52,231 bases of DNA from Caryophanales bacterium UBA4682 (GTDB lineage: Bacteria; Bacillota_I; Bacilli_A; RFN20; CAG-288): assembly GCA_002404995.1 (NCBI GenBank), contig DHKY01000008.1, positions 1 through 52,231 of the forward strand, written 5' to 3'. Under the pieces are notes generated by a model. It was not told the DNA's origin. It searched no databases and worked only from the letters and a program-made list of their open reading frames with translations. Shown here piece after piece: positions 25,277 to 33,806 of the stretch (its first letter is position 1; every line of letters starts with the position of its first letter). A program made the position numbers and the translations under genes.

Positions 25277-25306
25277 TTGCTTGAACTTCGAACCGTAGTC
25301 AGCTGA

Positions 25307-27538
25307 TTATTGAGCTAAATAACGGGTGTAAGCGTCGTTGTAGTATTTGACTAGACCGGAAAGTTTCCTCTGGTTGTTGACAACATCGAGGTAGTTTTCC
25401 TTGGTCATATTGTAATCGCCGATCTTTCCAAAGCCGTTCTGGATAATGGTATACCTAGAGGCAGCAATCGGATCGCCTTTGGTAACGGTAAAGAACTTGC
25501 TGACAGCCGTGAATTCGGTCGTGATAGAGCTGTTCTCAGCTTCAGTGAACGGTAAGGTGGTCGGAACGATATCCTGCCTGTGGCTTGCATTGCCGCTCTT
25601 ATGGTTGACATGCTGGAGGACGCCTAAGGCAATTGCATTGTTGATATCATTTAAGGAAGCCTGAGCCTTGGTAGAGACAGTCTGGAATTCCCTGCCCTGC
25701 TCTTTGACATAGCCGACTGGGAAGGTTCCGCCAAGATAGTAACGATAGTAATTGGTGTAGTTTCCGCCCGTCAGAGTCGCCATTTCCTGTTTGCAGGCAT
25801 CCGAGAGGACCGGAACGATCTTGCCCTGATAGTTCCTACCTTTGATGGAGCCATCATTATTGTGAGCTAAGTATTTGTCTGGACCGTAGGACCTTAAGCG
25901 GTTGCCCTGGACAGAGTAGAGATAATCGAACCTAGTAAGAGCACGTTCAAGCTTATCTCCGGTGGTCTGGCTTGTGATGAACCAGCCCTGCGGTTTGACG
26001 GAACGCCAGCTTTCGGTGTAATGGATGTAGTTTCCATTGACTCCGTCATCCCAATCGGCAACGGCAGGAAGAATGGAGGAGAAGAGGAACTTTCCGTCAT
26101 TTAAGGCAGAAGCGGTGCTATCGTCGTTATAAATCGTCGTGGTCTGGTTGTAGTCATAGGTAGCAAAGCCTAAGTCATGTTTTAAGAAATAACCACGGAA
26201 GTCACCATTGGTGACAGAATCCTTCTTGTCGAAATCGTGATAGACAAGTCCCTCATCATAGAGCTGATGGAGGATTTCTAAGCCTTTCCTGAATCCTTCA
26301 GTTCCACGGGCATCGGCTAACTTGCCATCCCTTCCGACATACCTGAAGAGGTTACGGGATTCAGTTCCACGGACACCCCAGAACTGAAGCAAACGGATCC
26401 TATCAGCAAGACGATCATTGGTATTGGCACGTGGGAAGAACGGAATAATATTCAGATCGGCTTTTCCAGTCAGGAATTCAGGATTGAGCTTGACACAACG
26501 GAAGAGAGCGACCATTTCATCGGCATCATAGACAGCCTTTCCACCGCAGAAAAGTTCACTGCGCTTCTGTCCATAAGTGTTTCCATAAGTATCATCAATA
26601 TACTGACGGAGAATCTGGACAGCGGTTTCGCCATTTAAGTGTTCAGCAGCATTCCTACGGGCAATGATTCCTTTTCCAGAAGCATACTTCTTGTTTACGC
26701 TTCCCTTGACGCCGTTGACAATCGCGTCAACATTAGTATCGAGGGCATCCGGCCTAGTCGGCTGATATTCCTTGTTGGCAAGATCGACATGTCCAAGTCC
26801 AGTAGTCGGCCTATCGCCGTCTAAGAGTTTCTCGACCCAGTCCTGACGGACCATCATCCTACGTTCGATATCATCGAAGCCATCAAAGTACGGTGCATAA
26901 TAGATACCGCCATCGGAAGCCGTGATAATCTTCTTGACCGCCGGATAATCTTCCAAGAACTTCTTGAAGTTCGGCCTTTCGTCAAGATGTTTACCTAAAT
27001 CGACAAGCGGTTTGCTGGAATCGGTTCCAGCAGCCAAGATCTGATCGGAGTTACCCTGAGCGACATTGATGACCTTTTCACCGGATTTGAATCCTTTGGA
27101 CTTGATATCGTCGAAGTTAGCCTTGATAGCAGACTTTCCGTTCGGAGAAACATCATCAATAGTCCTGTTGAGGTCCTTCTGCCTCTGACGCCAGACCGGT
27201 TTAAAGTCTCCAGCTTTATAGGTAGTTCCATCGGCACCGGTATACGGAAGCTTGGCAGCAGCGCCTTCGATGAATTTCCTATGACGGTCATTGTTGTCAT
27301 AGTAAGCAGACCTGGTAAGTTCGACTTTCTTTTCCGGAACTGGATACTTCTCATCGACATAAGCATTGGGATCCTTGTTGGAAGTGGATTCCTTTGTCTG
27401 CTCGGATGCCGTCACCTTTTCCGTCGGTTTCTCTTCGGTCGGCTTTTCGGCAGAAGGAAGGGAGACATTCGGTTTGCAGCCAACTAAGGCAGCAAGCGAG
27501 AGGATGGAAAGAAGACTGAACGTGAATTTGGATTTCAT
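25307..27538 (-). CDS. Large sugar-binding lipoprotein of the pectin importer
   Basis: Extracellular solute-binding protein of 743 residues, longer than the usual 450-550 for LplA-type proteins. The signal peptide ends in LVGC (Cys21), so it is a lipoprotein. A Pro/Glu/Thr-rich linker follows (about 28-60). The mature domain contains KIITASDGGIYYAPYFDGFDD and MVRQDWVEKL, typical of the family-1 solute-binding fold. AGGAGG lies before the ATG. It stands directly before the two permease genes in transcription order reversed: permeases first, then this gene. It probably binds oligogalacturonides, inferred from the surrounding enzymes. Confidence 0.9.
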   Translation of the reverse strand: MKSKFTFSLLSILSLAALVGCKPNVSLPSAEKPTEEKPTEKVTASEQTKESTSNKDPNAYVDEKYPVPEKKVELTRSAYYDNNDRHRKFIEGAAAKLPYTGADGTTYKAGDFKPVWRQRQKDLNRTIDDVSPNGKSAIKANFDDIKSKGFKSGEKVINVAQGNSDQILAAGTDSSKPLVDLGKHLDERPNFKKFLEDYPAVKKIITASDGGIYYAPYFDGFDDIERRMMVRQDWVEKLLDGDRPTTGLGHVDLANKEYQPTRPDALDTNVDAIVNGVKGSVNKKYASGKGIIARRNAAEHLNGETAVQILRQYIDDTYGNTYGQKRSELFCGGKAVYDADEMVALFRCVKLNPEFLTGKADLNIIPFFPRANTNDRLADRIRLLQFWGVRGTESRNLFRYVGRDGKLADARGTEGFRKGLEILHQLYDEGLVYHDFDKKDSVTNGDFRGYFLKHDLGFATYDYNQTTTIYNDDSTASALNDGKFLFSSILPAVADWDDGVNGNYIHYTESWRSVKPQGWFITSQTTGDKLERALTRFDYLYSVQGNRLRSYGPDKYLAHNNDGSIKGRNYQGKIVPVLSDACKQEMATLTGGNYTNYYRYYLGGTFPVGYVKEQGREFQTVSTKAQASLNDINNAIALGVLQHVNHKSGNASHRQDIVPTTLPFTEAENSSITTEFTAVSKFFTVTKGDPIAASRYTIIQNGFGKIGDYNMTKENYLDVVNNQRKLSGLVKYYNDAYTRYLAQ

Positions 27539-27579
27539 AGCAATATTTACCTCCTAGTGAATCAAATTCCTTTATAAAT

Positions 27580-27594
27580 AGCTTCTATCGAAGC
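27580..27594 (-). other. Small hairpin before the binding-protein gene
   Basis: On the minus strand GCTTC and GAAGC close a GATA loop within the 86-base gap between permease and binding-protein genes. It may be an RNA processing or stability element; no T-run follows. Confidence 0.35.
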
Positions 27595-27624
27595 GATTTA
27601 CCATAACCATATCGTACCGACGTT

Positions 27625-28566
27625 CTACTCTTTGACACCGCCGAGATTGACACCGGCTGCAAAGTATTTCTGAATAAACGGATAGATAATCAGAATCGGA
27701 ATAATGGCGCAGATAACCATCGCGTAGATAGAAGACTGAAGCGCATATCCGTTGACGATTCCTGCACCGTTATCGGCAATGTTCTGTTCAATTGTCTGTA
27801 TCTGTGTCTGAATCGTAACCTGAAGCGGCAAATCATAGGCATTGTCGACAACTTTCCTTGCCCAGAAGTAACCATTCCAACGGGAGATACCGAAGAAGAG
27901 GGCAACAGTTGCTACAGTCGCTTTCGACCTAGGAACATAGATTTTCGACCTAATCTGGAAGTCGTTTGCGCCATCGACGGTTGCTGCTTCCTCGATTTCC
28001 TTCGGAACACTCTGGAAGGCGTTTCGGAGAAGGATGACATTGTAAGCGGACCTTCCCATAGCGAAGACAATGACCCATTTCTGATCGGTGATTCCCATCG
28101 TACCGAAGATGGATTTTGTCTGCTGGTAGTTCAGGTTCCTTGGAATGACACCCGCTGCGAACCACCTGGTGAAGACCATCAGGAAGTTGAATAGTTTCTG
28201 CCCTGGCCTTCTTGATTTGCTCAGGGCGTAGGCACCGAAGATAGACAAGGCCCTGCAGTAAATCGTTCCATAGACAGTTACGAAGAAGGTGTTGGCATAA
28301 GAGATCCAGAACCTCTTATTTTCGAAGACATCCCTGAAGGCATTCCATTGAATTCCGATTGGATACAGGATGACTTTTCCGGAAATGACGGCCTCTCCGT
28401 TGCTGATAGCCGAAGATAAAACGAAGAGGAGTGGGTAGAGGCATAGGAGAGCAAAGAGAGTAATGATGGCGTAGGAGACGATCTTGAAGGCGAGTTCGGA
28501 ACCTGACCTATGGACTTTCTGTGCTTTGGCTTTCTTGTTGAGTTTTAGACTTTTTTCTTTTTCCAT
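27625..28566 (-). CDS. Sugar ABC transporter permease, LplC/YtcP type
   Basis: CUT1-type permease of 313 residues with about six helices. The EAA loop is EEAATVDGANDFQIRSKIYVPRSKATVATVALF, and the end YFAAGVNLGGVKE is the characteristic C-terminus of LplC/YtcP proteins. Many AGG codons lie in hydrophobic runs. AAGGAGG directly precedes the ATG. It forms the transmembrane channel with the LplB-type protein encoded just upstream. Confidence 0.92.
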   Translation of the reverse strand: MEKEKSLKLNKKAKAQKVHRSGSELAFKIVSYAIITLFALLCLYPLLFVLSSAISNGEAVISGKVILYPIGIQWNAFRDVFENKRFWISYANTFFVTVYGTIYCRALSIFGAYALSKSRRPGQKLFNFLMVFTRWFAAGVIPRNLNYQQTKSIFGTMGITDQKWVIVFAMGRSAYNVILLRNAFQSVPKEIEEAATVDGANDFQIRSKIYVPRSKATVATVALFFGISRWNGYFWARKVVDNAYDLPLQVTIQTQIQTIEQNIADNGAGIVNGYALQSSIYAMVICAIIPILIIYPFIQKYFAAGVNLGGVKE

Positions 28567-28575
28567 AAGTCCTCC

Positions 28576-29574
28576 TTAGTAGAGTGAAGCGGAGGATACC
28601 CGCTTAGAAACCTTATTAGCACCGATAACGAGAACCATAGACAACAAGGAGTTGAACCTATCGGCAGCGGCTCCCATACCCTGGTTGGCATTGGAGTTGC
28701 CCATGAAGGTGTTGATGACGTAGGTAGAAACAGTTTCGCTGGTTTCGAATGGTGCACCGAGCTGCTGGAGCAGGTAGACTTTCTCGTATCCGACGGTTAA
28801 CAGTGAACCGATTTTCAAGATGAGCCTAATGGCCAGCGTGGCCGTCCTGCCTGGAATCGTGACATAGCGGATTTGCTGCATCTTGGTCGCACCATCGATT
28901 CTGGCGGCTTCGTAGTTTGTCGGAGAGATTCCTAGAATTGCTGCGAAGTAGACAATGGAACCATATCCGGCTTCCTGCCAGATGCCGGAGACAGTGAAGA
29001 CTGAGCGGAAGGCTTTGGCATTGGTCAAGAGGTTATTGACACCCCTGTGTTCGAAGATGGCTTCAATCGGGCCGGCGCTAGAGACCTGGCTCGATGGAGC
29101 TAAGAGCCTTGAGATAATCGTGGTCCTGACAACCAAGGAGATAAATTTTGGCAGGTAGCAGAGGACCTGAGCAACCGAACGGTAAGCTTTGTTCCGGATT
29201 TCCGAGAAGAAAAGAGCGAGGATAATCGGGAAGGGGAAGCCGAAGACAAGTCCGTAGAAGGAGAGAAGGAAGGTGTTACGGAATGCGGACCAGAATTTGG
29301 TCTGCTGGAAGAGGAACTGGAAGGAGTAAAAGCCGATGAAGTCGCTTGTGAAGGCTCCGCCACCAAACGAGGAATCAATCTTATAATCCTTAAAGGCCCT
29401 GATCCTGGTTCCGATTGGAATGTACTTCCAGACCACGAAGAAGAAAGCAAGCGGGAATAATAACAGATACAAACGCCAGTCCGTGATGATCGCGTGGAAT
29501 TTCTGTTTCCAGTAATCCCGTTCCCTGCGCTGGACTTCTTCTTCTGTTGCTTTTGGTAACTGTCTAGCTGCCAT
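28576..29574 (-). CDS. Sugar ABC transporter permease, LplB/YtcA type
   Basis: CUT1-type permease of 332 residues with about six helices. FRNTFLLSFYGLVFGFPFPIILALFFSEIRN is a typical first cytoplasmic half, and the EAA loop is NYEAARIDGATKMQQIRYVTIPG. The C-terminal GYEKVYLLQQLGAPFETSETVSTYV is diagnostic of LplB/YtcA relatives; in these proteins the stretch before it has FDQVYLL-like hydrophobics. GGGAGG inside the end of the upstream gene serves as its ribosome binding site, and the genes overlap by 11 bases. Confidence 0.92.
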   Translation of the reverse strand: MAARQLPKATEEEVQRRERDYWKQKFHAIITDWRLYLLLFPLAFFFVVWKYIPIGTRIRAFKDYKIDSSFGGGAFTSDFIGFYSFQFLFQQTKFWSAFRNTFLLSFYGLVFGFPFPIILALFFSEIRNKAYRSVAQVLCYLPKFISLVVRTTIISRLLAPSSQVSSAGPIEAIFEHRGVNNLLTNAKAFRSVFTVSGIWQEAGYGSIVYFAAILGISPTNYEAARIDGATKMQQIRYVTIPGRTATLAIRLILKIGSLLTVGYEKVYLLQQLGAPFETSETVSTYVINTFMGNSNANQGMGAAADRFNSLLSMVLVIGANKVSKRVSSASLY

Positions 29575-30373
29575 GGTTTGTTCCTCCCTTGTTCTTCTTC
29601 ATTTCATAGGTTTCTCTGTCGGCTGTGTTTTCCTTATCGAAGAGAGAAGGACGGTTTTCGATTTTTCTTCTTTCCGCTTCCCTCTTCTTCAAGTCTTCGG
29701 TCGACAAGGTGCCGCCATCTAATAAAGCAGCATCGTTCACATCATTTCCTTCAGCCCTCTCCTCTAACTTGTAATAATCGAATTTTGCTTCCCGCCTCTG
29801 AGCCGTCTCATTCTTCTTCTGTCTTTCCTTGATCCTTTCCTTCCTGTCCATCAGAATGGATTTCTGAAGGAAGGCAGCAAGCAGGATTAGTAGTCCGACA
29901 ACAACCTGGATAACATCTGCACCGATTTGGATACCGATGTTCTGATAATAATCTTGGTTTCCGATTTCGCAGAGAAGCTTTCCGGCTTCGAAAGCGAGAT
30001 AACCAGTGATTGCGTAGAGAACCAAGTAGCCGTAGTTCCTTCTCCTTTTTTCCATGTATCCTTCTTTCTTGAAGAACAGAAGGCAGACACTGAGGAAGAG
30101 ATAAGGAACAAAGGTTGCAAGGAATCCGTAGATGGAGTATTCGTTTCTCAATACGGAACGAATGGTCTGGCCGATCAGGCCAGTCACAGGGCCTAGGATA
30201 AGCCCATAAGCGTTCCAACGTACCCTCGCAATCCTAGTGACAGCCGCAGTAACCGATATGTAGAACCTTGGAAGTTTTGTGAAACGGAACACAAGGGCTG
30301 TTACTACCTCAACAAGCAGTGCAATGCTCCTTAGCCTAGAGAGGTCGATGAGACGGAACTTTTTAAGACTCAT
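29564..30373 (-). CDS. Putative membrane protein, ECF S-component-like
   Basis: First gene of pectin operon 1, about 269 residues. The N-terminal 170 residues form about five to six helices. VRWNAYGLILGPVTGLIGQTI recalls the loop of ECF transporter S-components, where a membrane protein binds a small ligand, but the match is loose. The C-terminal 100 residues are a charged cytoplasmic tail, Glu/Lys/Arg-rich. The ATG at 30373 has AGGAGG five bases upstream, and the in-frame ATG at 30424 lies upstream of the transcription start, so it is rejected. Its function in uronate uptake is not established. Confidence 0.55.
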   Translation of the reverse strand: MSLKKFRLIDLSRLRSIALLVEVVTALVFRFTKLPRFYISVTAAVTRIARVRWNAYGLILGPVTGLIGQTIRSVLRNEYSIYGFLATFVPYLFLSVCLLFFKKEGYMEKRRRNYGYLVLYAITGYLAFEAGKLLCEIGNQDYYQNIGIQIGADVIQVVVGLLILLAAFLQKSILMDRKERIKERQKKNETAQRREAKFDYYKLEERAEGNDVNDAALLDGGTLSTEDLKKREAERRKIENRPSLFDKENTADRETYEMKKNKGGTNHGS

Positions 30374-30386
30374 GTTGCCTCCTAAG

Positions 30387-30398
30387 CTTGTATACAAG
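30387..30398. promoter_or_regulatory. GntR-type operator, downstream copy
   Basis: CTTGTATACAAG is a perfect 12-base palindrome just downstream of the operon 1 transcription start and 13 bases before the ATG. It would block elongation or initiation when bound. A second copy lies 59 bases upstream, so looping between the two is possible. Confidence 0.8.
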
Positions 30399-30411
30399 CA
30401 ACCGCTTACAT
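30397..30411. promoter_or_regulatory. Catabolite responsive element (cre) of pectin operon 1
   Basis: On the minus strand ATGTAAGCGGTTGCT fits WTGNAANCGNWNNCW at every fixed position. It covers the expected transcription start just after the -10 box and touches the operator, so CcpA would repress the operon when better sugars are available. Confidence 0.7.
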
Positions 30412-30413
30412 AG

Positions 30414-30419
30414 ATTATA
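30414..30419 (-). promoter_or_regulatory. -10 box of pectin operon 1
   Basis: TATAAT on the minus strand, perfect consensus, in an AT-rich stretch. The -35 position (17 bases up) has no good box, so the promoter may need an activator or be intrinsically weak. It sits between two operators. Confidence 0.65.
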
Positions 30420-30445
30420 AGCACAAATTTAAATTTTGAGACTTA

Positions 30446-30457
30446 CTTGTATACAAG
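30446..30457. promoter_or_regulatory. GntR-type operator, upstream copy
   Basis: Second CTTGTATACAAG, 59 bases from the first centre to centre, just upstream of the -35 region of operon 1. Confidence 0.8.
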
Positions 30458-30462
30458 AAATT

Positions 30463-30490
30463 AAAAAAGTGCCTTAATTACGGCACTTTT
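30463..30490 (-). terminator. Terminator after the TIM-barrel gene
   Basis: AAAAGTGCC and GGCACTTTT form a nine-base perfect stem with an eight-base loop, followed by T on the minus strand. It isolates the upstream gene from operon 1. Confidence 0.88.
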
Positions 30491-30544
30491 GACTTCAAAA
30501 TATTTAAAAGTTTTTCTTGACTTTGTTTTTTTCGCAGAAAGATT

Positions 30545-31378
30545 TCACCATTTTAGCCCAGGCACAAGAGACTCCACCAAGTCTTTTGAAGAAAGGATGT
30601 CATCCGCTTTCACTCCTTCGAAGATCCTTGTCGCATCCGGGCAGTACTTTTTAACGCACTCCCTCCTAAATGGATAGTCGAACCCTCCTTTTCCTGGAGA
30701 AACCTGTGTCAGCTTGTTGTCTTTGATCCTTCCGTCTTTCAAATGGATGATCTTCGTCTTTGTGCCGAAAGTCTGTAAAGCTTCTTGGAAAATATCGTTT
30801 CTTTTTTCGAAGTTCGATGCATCGAGTAGGTTATATATATCAATCGTGGCAAATACATTGTCCATGTTGAGTTCGGATAAGAGTCTAGCATGCCGCTTGA
30901 CATCATACCTGACATGTCCAAAGGCAGACTCGATACTGATGGAGACTCCTTTCCTCTTTGCATACTCGGCAAGTTCGAGAAATACCTTCTTGCTTGCCTG
31001 ATAGCCTTCTTCCGTATGGTTTTTGGGATGGTAGACCCAAGGACTATCCGAATAGGAACCCGTTTCGCTTCCGACCAGCGGATATCCGAAATATTTTGCA
31101 ATATCAATGTTCTTCTTGAAATTAGATATGCCTTCTTCGACAACTCTCGGATCGGAGTGGACTGGATTGAAATAAGCACCAAGCCTTGCTACCTCAATTC
31201 CGTTTTCCTTGAAAGCATTGGAAACATTTTTCCTGAAGTCCTCCTCATACAAAAAAGAATCGAAAGCCTTCTTGAAGACAAGCTGGACTGTCGAAAAGCC
31301 GTATTGTTTCCTAGTACCAATAAAGCCATAGAGGTCCGTCTTTGCCGCCAAGTCATGGGCACGCACACCAAGTTTCAT
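30545..31378 (-). CDS. Sugar phosphate isomerase/epimerase-like TIM barrel
   Basis: Protein of 277 residues of the xylose isomerase-like/AP endonuclease 2 superfamily. Features are an early MKLGVRAHDLA strand, PLVGSETGSYSDSP, VSISIESAFGH (metal-binding Glu), FATIDIYNLLDASNF (Asp), TKIIHLKDGRI (His) and TRIFEGVK (Glu), together giving the usual metal site. It lies in the gap between the two pectin operons, divergent from the pectinesterase. A sugar isomerase or epimerase for a pectin component is likely; the substrate cannot be read. Confidence 0.78.
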   Translation of the reverse strand: MKLGVRAHDLAAKTDLYGFIGTRKQYGFSTVQLVFKKAFDSFLYEEDFRKNVSNAFKENGIEVARLGAYFNPVHSDPRVVEEGISNFKKNIDIAKYFGYPLVGSETGSYSDSPWVYHPKNHTEEGYQASKKVFLELAEYAKRKGVSISIESAFGHVRYDVKRHARLLSELNMDNVFATIDIYNLLDASNFEKRNDIFQEALQTFGTKTKIIHLKDGRIKDNKLTQVSPGKGGFDYPFRRECVKKYCPDATRIFEGVKADDILSSKDLVESLVPGLKW

Positions 31379-31445
31379 ATCTTATGTTTCCTTTCCACTT
31401 CCATTCTGTTATAGACTATTTTAATTAAGACAGGAGCTTTTAATC

Positions 31446-32399
31446 ATGATTTCTCTTACAGTATTCAAGGATAAGCAGACATTGACGTTCTTCTCGGTAG
31501 AGGACAGGCTATCCAAGCTGAAAGAGCTAAGAGAACGAGAACCACTAACTCCCTACAATATTATATTAGAGACAAAAGAGAAAATATCCTTCTCTTTTCC
31601 TTTTGATTATTTCCATGTTGTGCTCCACGGGAAAATCGAGGATGATCACTATGCAAAGGAACTCGACGGAGAAGGAAAAGAGCTCACAACCTGGAAGACA
31701 CCGGTCAGGAAAGTAACCGGGAACCACAATGTCTTTGAGAACTTACTCATTGAAAACATAGCCCGAAAACCAGAAGAGAAGGGACAGGAAGTCGCCCTTG
31801 CTGTCTACGGAGATGATAACCTTTTCTATAGCTGTACGCTGATTTCAACGCAGGATACTTTGTTTGTCGGTCCTCTGCCGGATGACTTATCGACCCGATA
31901 CATCGGCTTCCTTCCGGAAGAAGAAAGATACCATGAAGGAAACTGCACGAATTATTTCTACCATTGCACTATCAAAGGAACCGTGGACTTTATCTTCGGA
32001 GCAGGAAGGGCCTTGTTCTACCTCTGTGACCTCGTTACATTAAAAGACAAAAGAGGAGAAACCTACGTGGTAGCACCAAGCCATTCGCTGAAGGATGACT
32101 TCGGATATTATTTCGAGTCCTGCCAATTCCAAAACGGAGGAGCAGAAAAAGGAAGCACCTTCCTAGCACGCCCTTGGCGTGACTATGGAAAAGCAGTCTT
32201 TTCCAATTGCACCTATGAAGACCACATCAATCCGCTGCTTTTCCATGACTGGAGCGATGTCAACCGAACAAAGACCTGTCGCTTTGAGGAATACCCGCGA
32301 AGCGAAGGACGAATTTATTTCACACGCAACAAAAAAGGCTCCATGCTGCCAGAGCAGTACAGAGCCTTATTAGCTGAATTCAGGAAGTTTAACGTTTAA
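31446..32399 (+). CDS. Pectinesterase (CE8), cytoplasmic
   Basis: Carbohydrate esterase family 8 protein of 317 residues removing methyl esters from galacturonate units. Motifs: STQDTLFV (catalytic Asp and oxyanion Gln), GTVDFIFGAGRALF (nucleophile Asp) and FLARPWRDYGKAVF (Arg and Trp). There is no signal peptide, so it acts on imported oligomers in the cytoplasm, as in some gut Firmicutes. AGGAG stands before the ATG. It is the only pectin gene on the plus strand, and its 3' end overlaps uxaC by 11 bases tail to tail. Confidence 0.93.
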   Translation: MISLTVFKDKQTLTFFSVEDRLSKLKELREREPLTPYNIILETKEKISFSFPFDYFHVVLHGKIEDDHYAKELDGEGKELTTWKTPVRKVTGNHNVFENLLIENIARKPEEKGQEVALAVYGDDNLFYSCTLISTQDTLFVGPLPDDLSTRYIGFLPEEERYHEGNCTNYFYHCTIKGTVDFIFGAGRALFYLCDLVTLKDKRGETYVVAPSHSLKDDFGYYFESCQFQNGGAEKGSTFLARPWRDYGKAVFSNCTYEDHINPLLFHDWSDVNRTKTCRFEEYPRSEGRIYFTRNKKGSMLPEQYRALLAEFRKFNV

Positions 32400-33795
32400 A
32401 GTAATTAACAGCGTTGTTATAAGAGACATCTTCGACAATCTTGCCGAGGGTGTCATAATCTTCCGGATAACGGCCTTCCTCAACTAATTCACCAAGGTAG
32501 TTGCAGAACTCACGACGGAAATAGTCGTGACGAGGATAGCTTAGGAAACTACGGGAATCGGTCAGCCTTCCGATGAAGCAGGAGAGGAGACCATCATTTC
32601 CGAGACGTTTGAGCTGGGTCCTCCTGCCATCATAATGGTCATTGAACCACCAGGAAGTACCCATCTGGATCTTGCCTTTCCTTCCACCCTGGAAGCAGTT
32701 CCTCAGCGTGACAAGGACGATATAGTCTTTTTCGTTCAGTGTAAATAGCACTGTCTTCGGAAGCTCATTTGTCTCATCCAGAGAATCAAGAAGAGCGGAG
32801 AGCTTTTCGCTGACCGGCAGATCACTCACGGCATCAAAGCCCGTATCAGCACCCCTGGCTTTGTAATTGCGGAGGGAATTGTTGCGGAGGGCACCGATAT
32901 GATATTCCTGTACCCTATTGTACTTATGATACCTACGTCCTAAATGGAGAAGGAGGTATCCTTTGTACCTGTCTTCCTCTTCAAAGGAAACCGGTTCTTG
33001 CTTCCTTCCCTTAAGGAAGATGGCATTTGCCTGTTCATAGGTAGTGCCTTTCTTGAAATGCCTGACATCCAGGGCATGATCAGAGGCGACGCACCCATGT
33101 TCGACAAAGAAGGCAAGACGTTCATCCAAGGCCTCCAGCCTGTCCTTCAGGCTATGGAGTTCCTTACCCGTGACTTTGGCAAGCTTTTCCCTTTCCGGAA
33201 CAAAGGTATCCCGTTCGACATTGATGACCTTATCCGGACGCCAAGCCGGAGCAACCTTAGTCTTCAGCGTTGGATCATTGGCCCTGATTTCATGGTAATG
33301 AAGATCATCGACTGGATCATCTGTCGTATAAACGGTTGCAACGTTGCTCCTTTCCATCCTCTTACGGGCAGAAAGGGTCTTAAGCTTTTCATTGCATTCC
33401 TCATAGATTTCCTTAGCTGTCTTCGGGGAAAGAGGCTTCGTGATGCCAAAGAAATGCTTCAGTTCAAGATGGGTCCACTCATAAATCGGGTTTCCGATCC
33501 TATAAGGCATGCATTCCGCATATTTCTCGAACTTCTCCCAATCGGACTTATTTCCGGTGATGTATTCTTCTGGGACACCTAACTCACGCCTTAAGCGCCA
33601 TTTGTAATGGTCGCCATAGCCGTCTTTTCCAAGCCAAGCCTCGGTAATGGAAGAAAAATGATAGTCATCGGCAATCTGTTCCGGAATCAGATGGCAGTGG
33701 TAATCGAAAATAGGCATCTTCTGCGCATGTTCGAAATAGAGCTTCTTTGCAACTTCATTGTCTAACAGAAAGTCATCGCCTAAGAATTGTTTCAT
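32389..33795 (-). CDS. uxaC: Uronate isomerase UxaC
   Basis: Amidohydrolase-fold isomerase of 468 residues converting D-galacturonate to D-tagaturonate (and glucuronate to fructuronate). Motifs: PIFDYHCHLIPEQIADD (metal histidines), WLGKDGYGDHYKWRL, ATVYTTDDPVDDLHYH, and the C-terminal LTDSRSFLSYPRHDYFRREFCNYLGE. TAGGAG precedes the ATG. It is the last gene of operon 2, and no terminator is seen since its end runs into the pectinesterase gene. Confidence 0.96.
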   Translation of the reverse strand: MKQFLGDDFLLDNEVAKKLYFEHAQKMPIFDYHCHLIPEQIADDYHFSSITEAWLGKDGYGDHYKWRLRRELGVPEEYITGNKSDWEKFEKYAECMPYRIGNPIYEWTHLELKHFFGITKPLSPKTAKEIYEECNEKLKTLSARKRMERSNVATVYTTDDPVDDLHYHEIRANDPTLKTKVAPAWRPDKVINVERDTFVPEREKLAKVTGKELHSLKDRLEALDERLAFFVEHGCVASDHALDVRHFKKGTTYEQANAIFLKGRKQEPVSFEEEDRYKGYLLLHLGRRYHKYNRVQEYHIGALRNNSLRNYKARGADTGFDAVSDLPVSEKLSALLDSLDETNELPKTVLFTLNEKDYIVLVTLRNCFQGGRKGKIQMGTSWWFNDHYDGRRTQLKRLGNDGLLSCFIGRLTDSRSFLSYPRHDYFRREFCNYLGELVEEGRYPEDYDTLGKIVEDVSYNNAVNYFKR

Positions 33796-33806
33796 AGTTT
33801 TTACTC

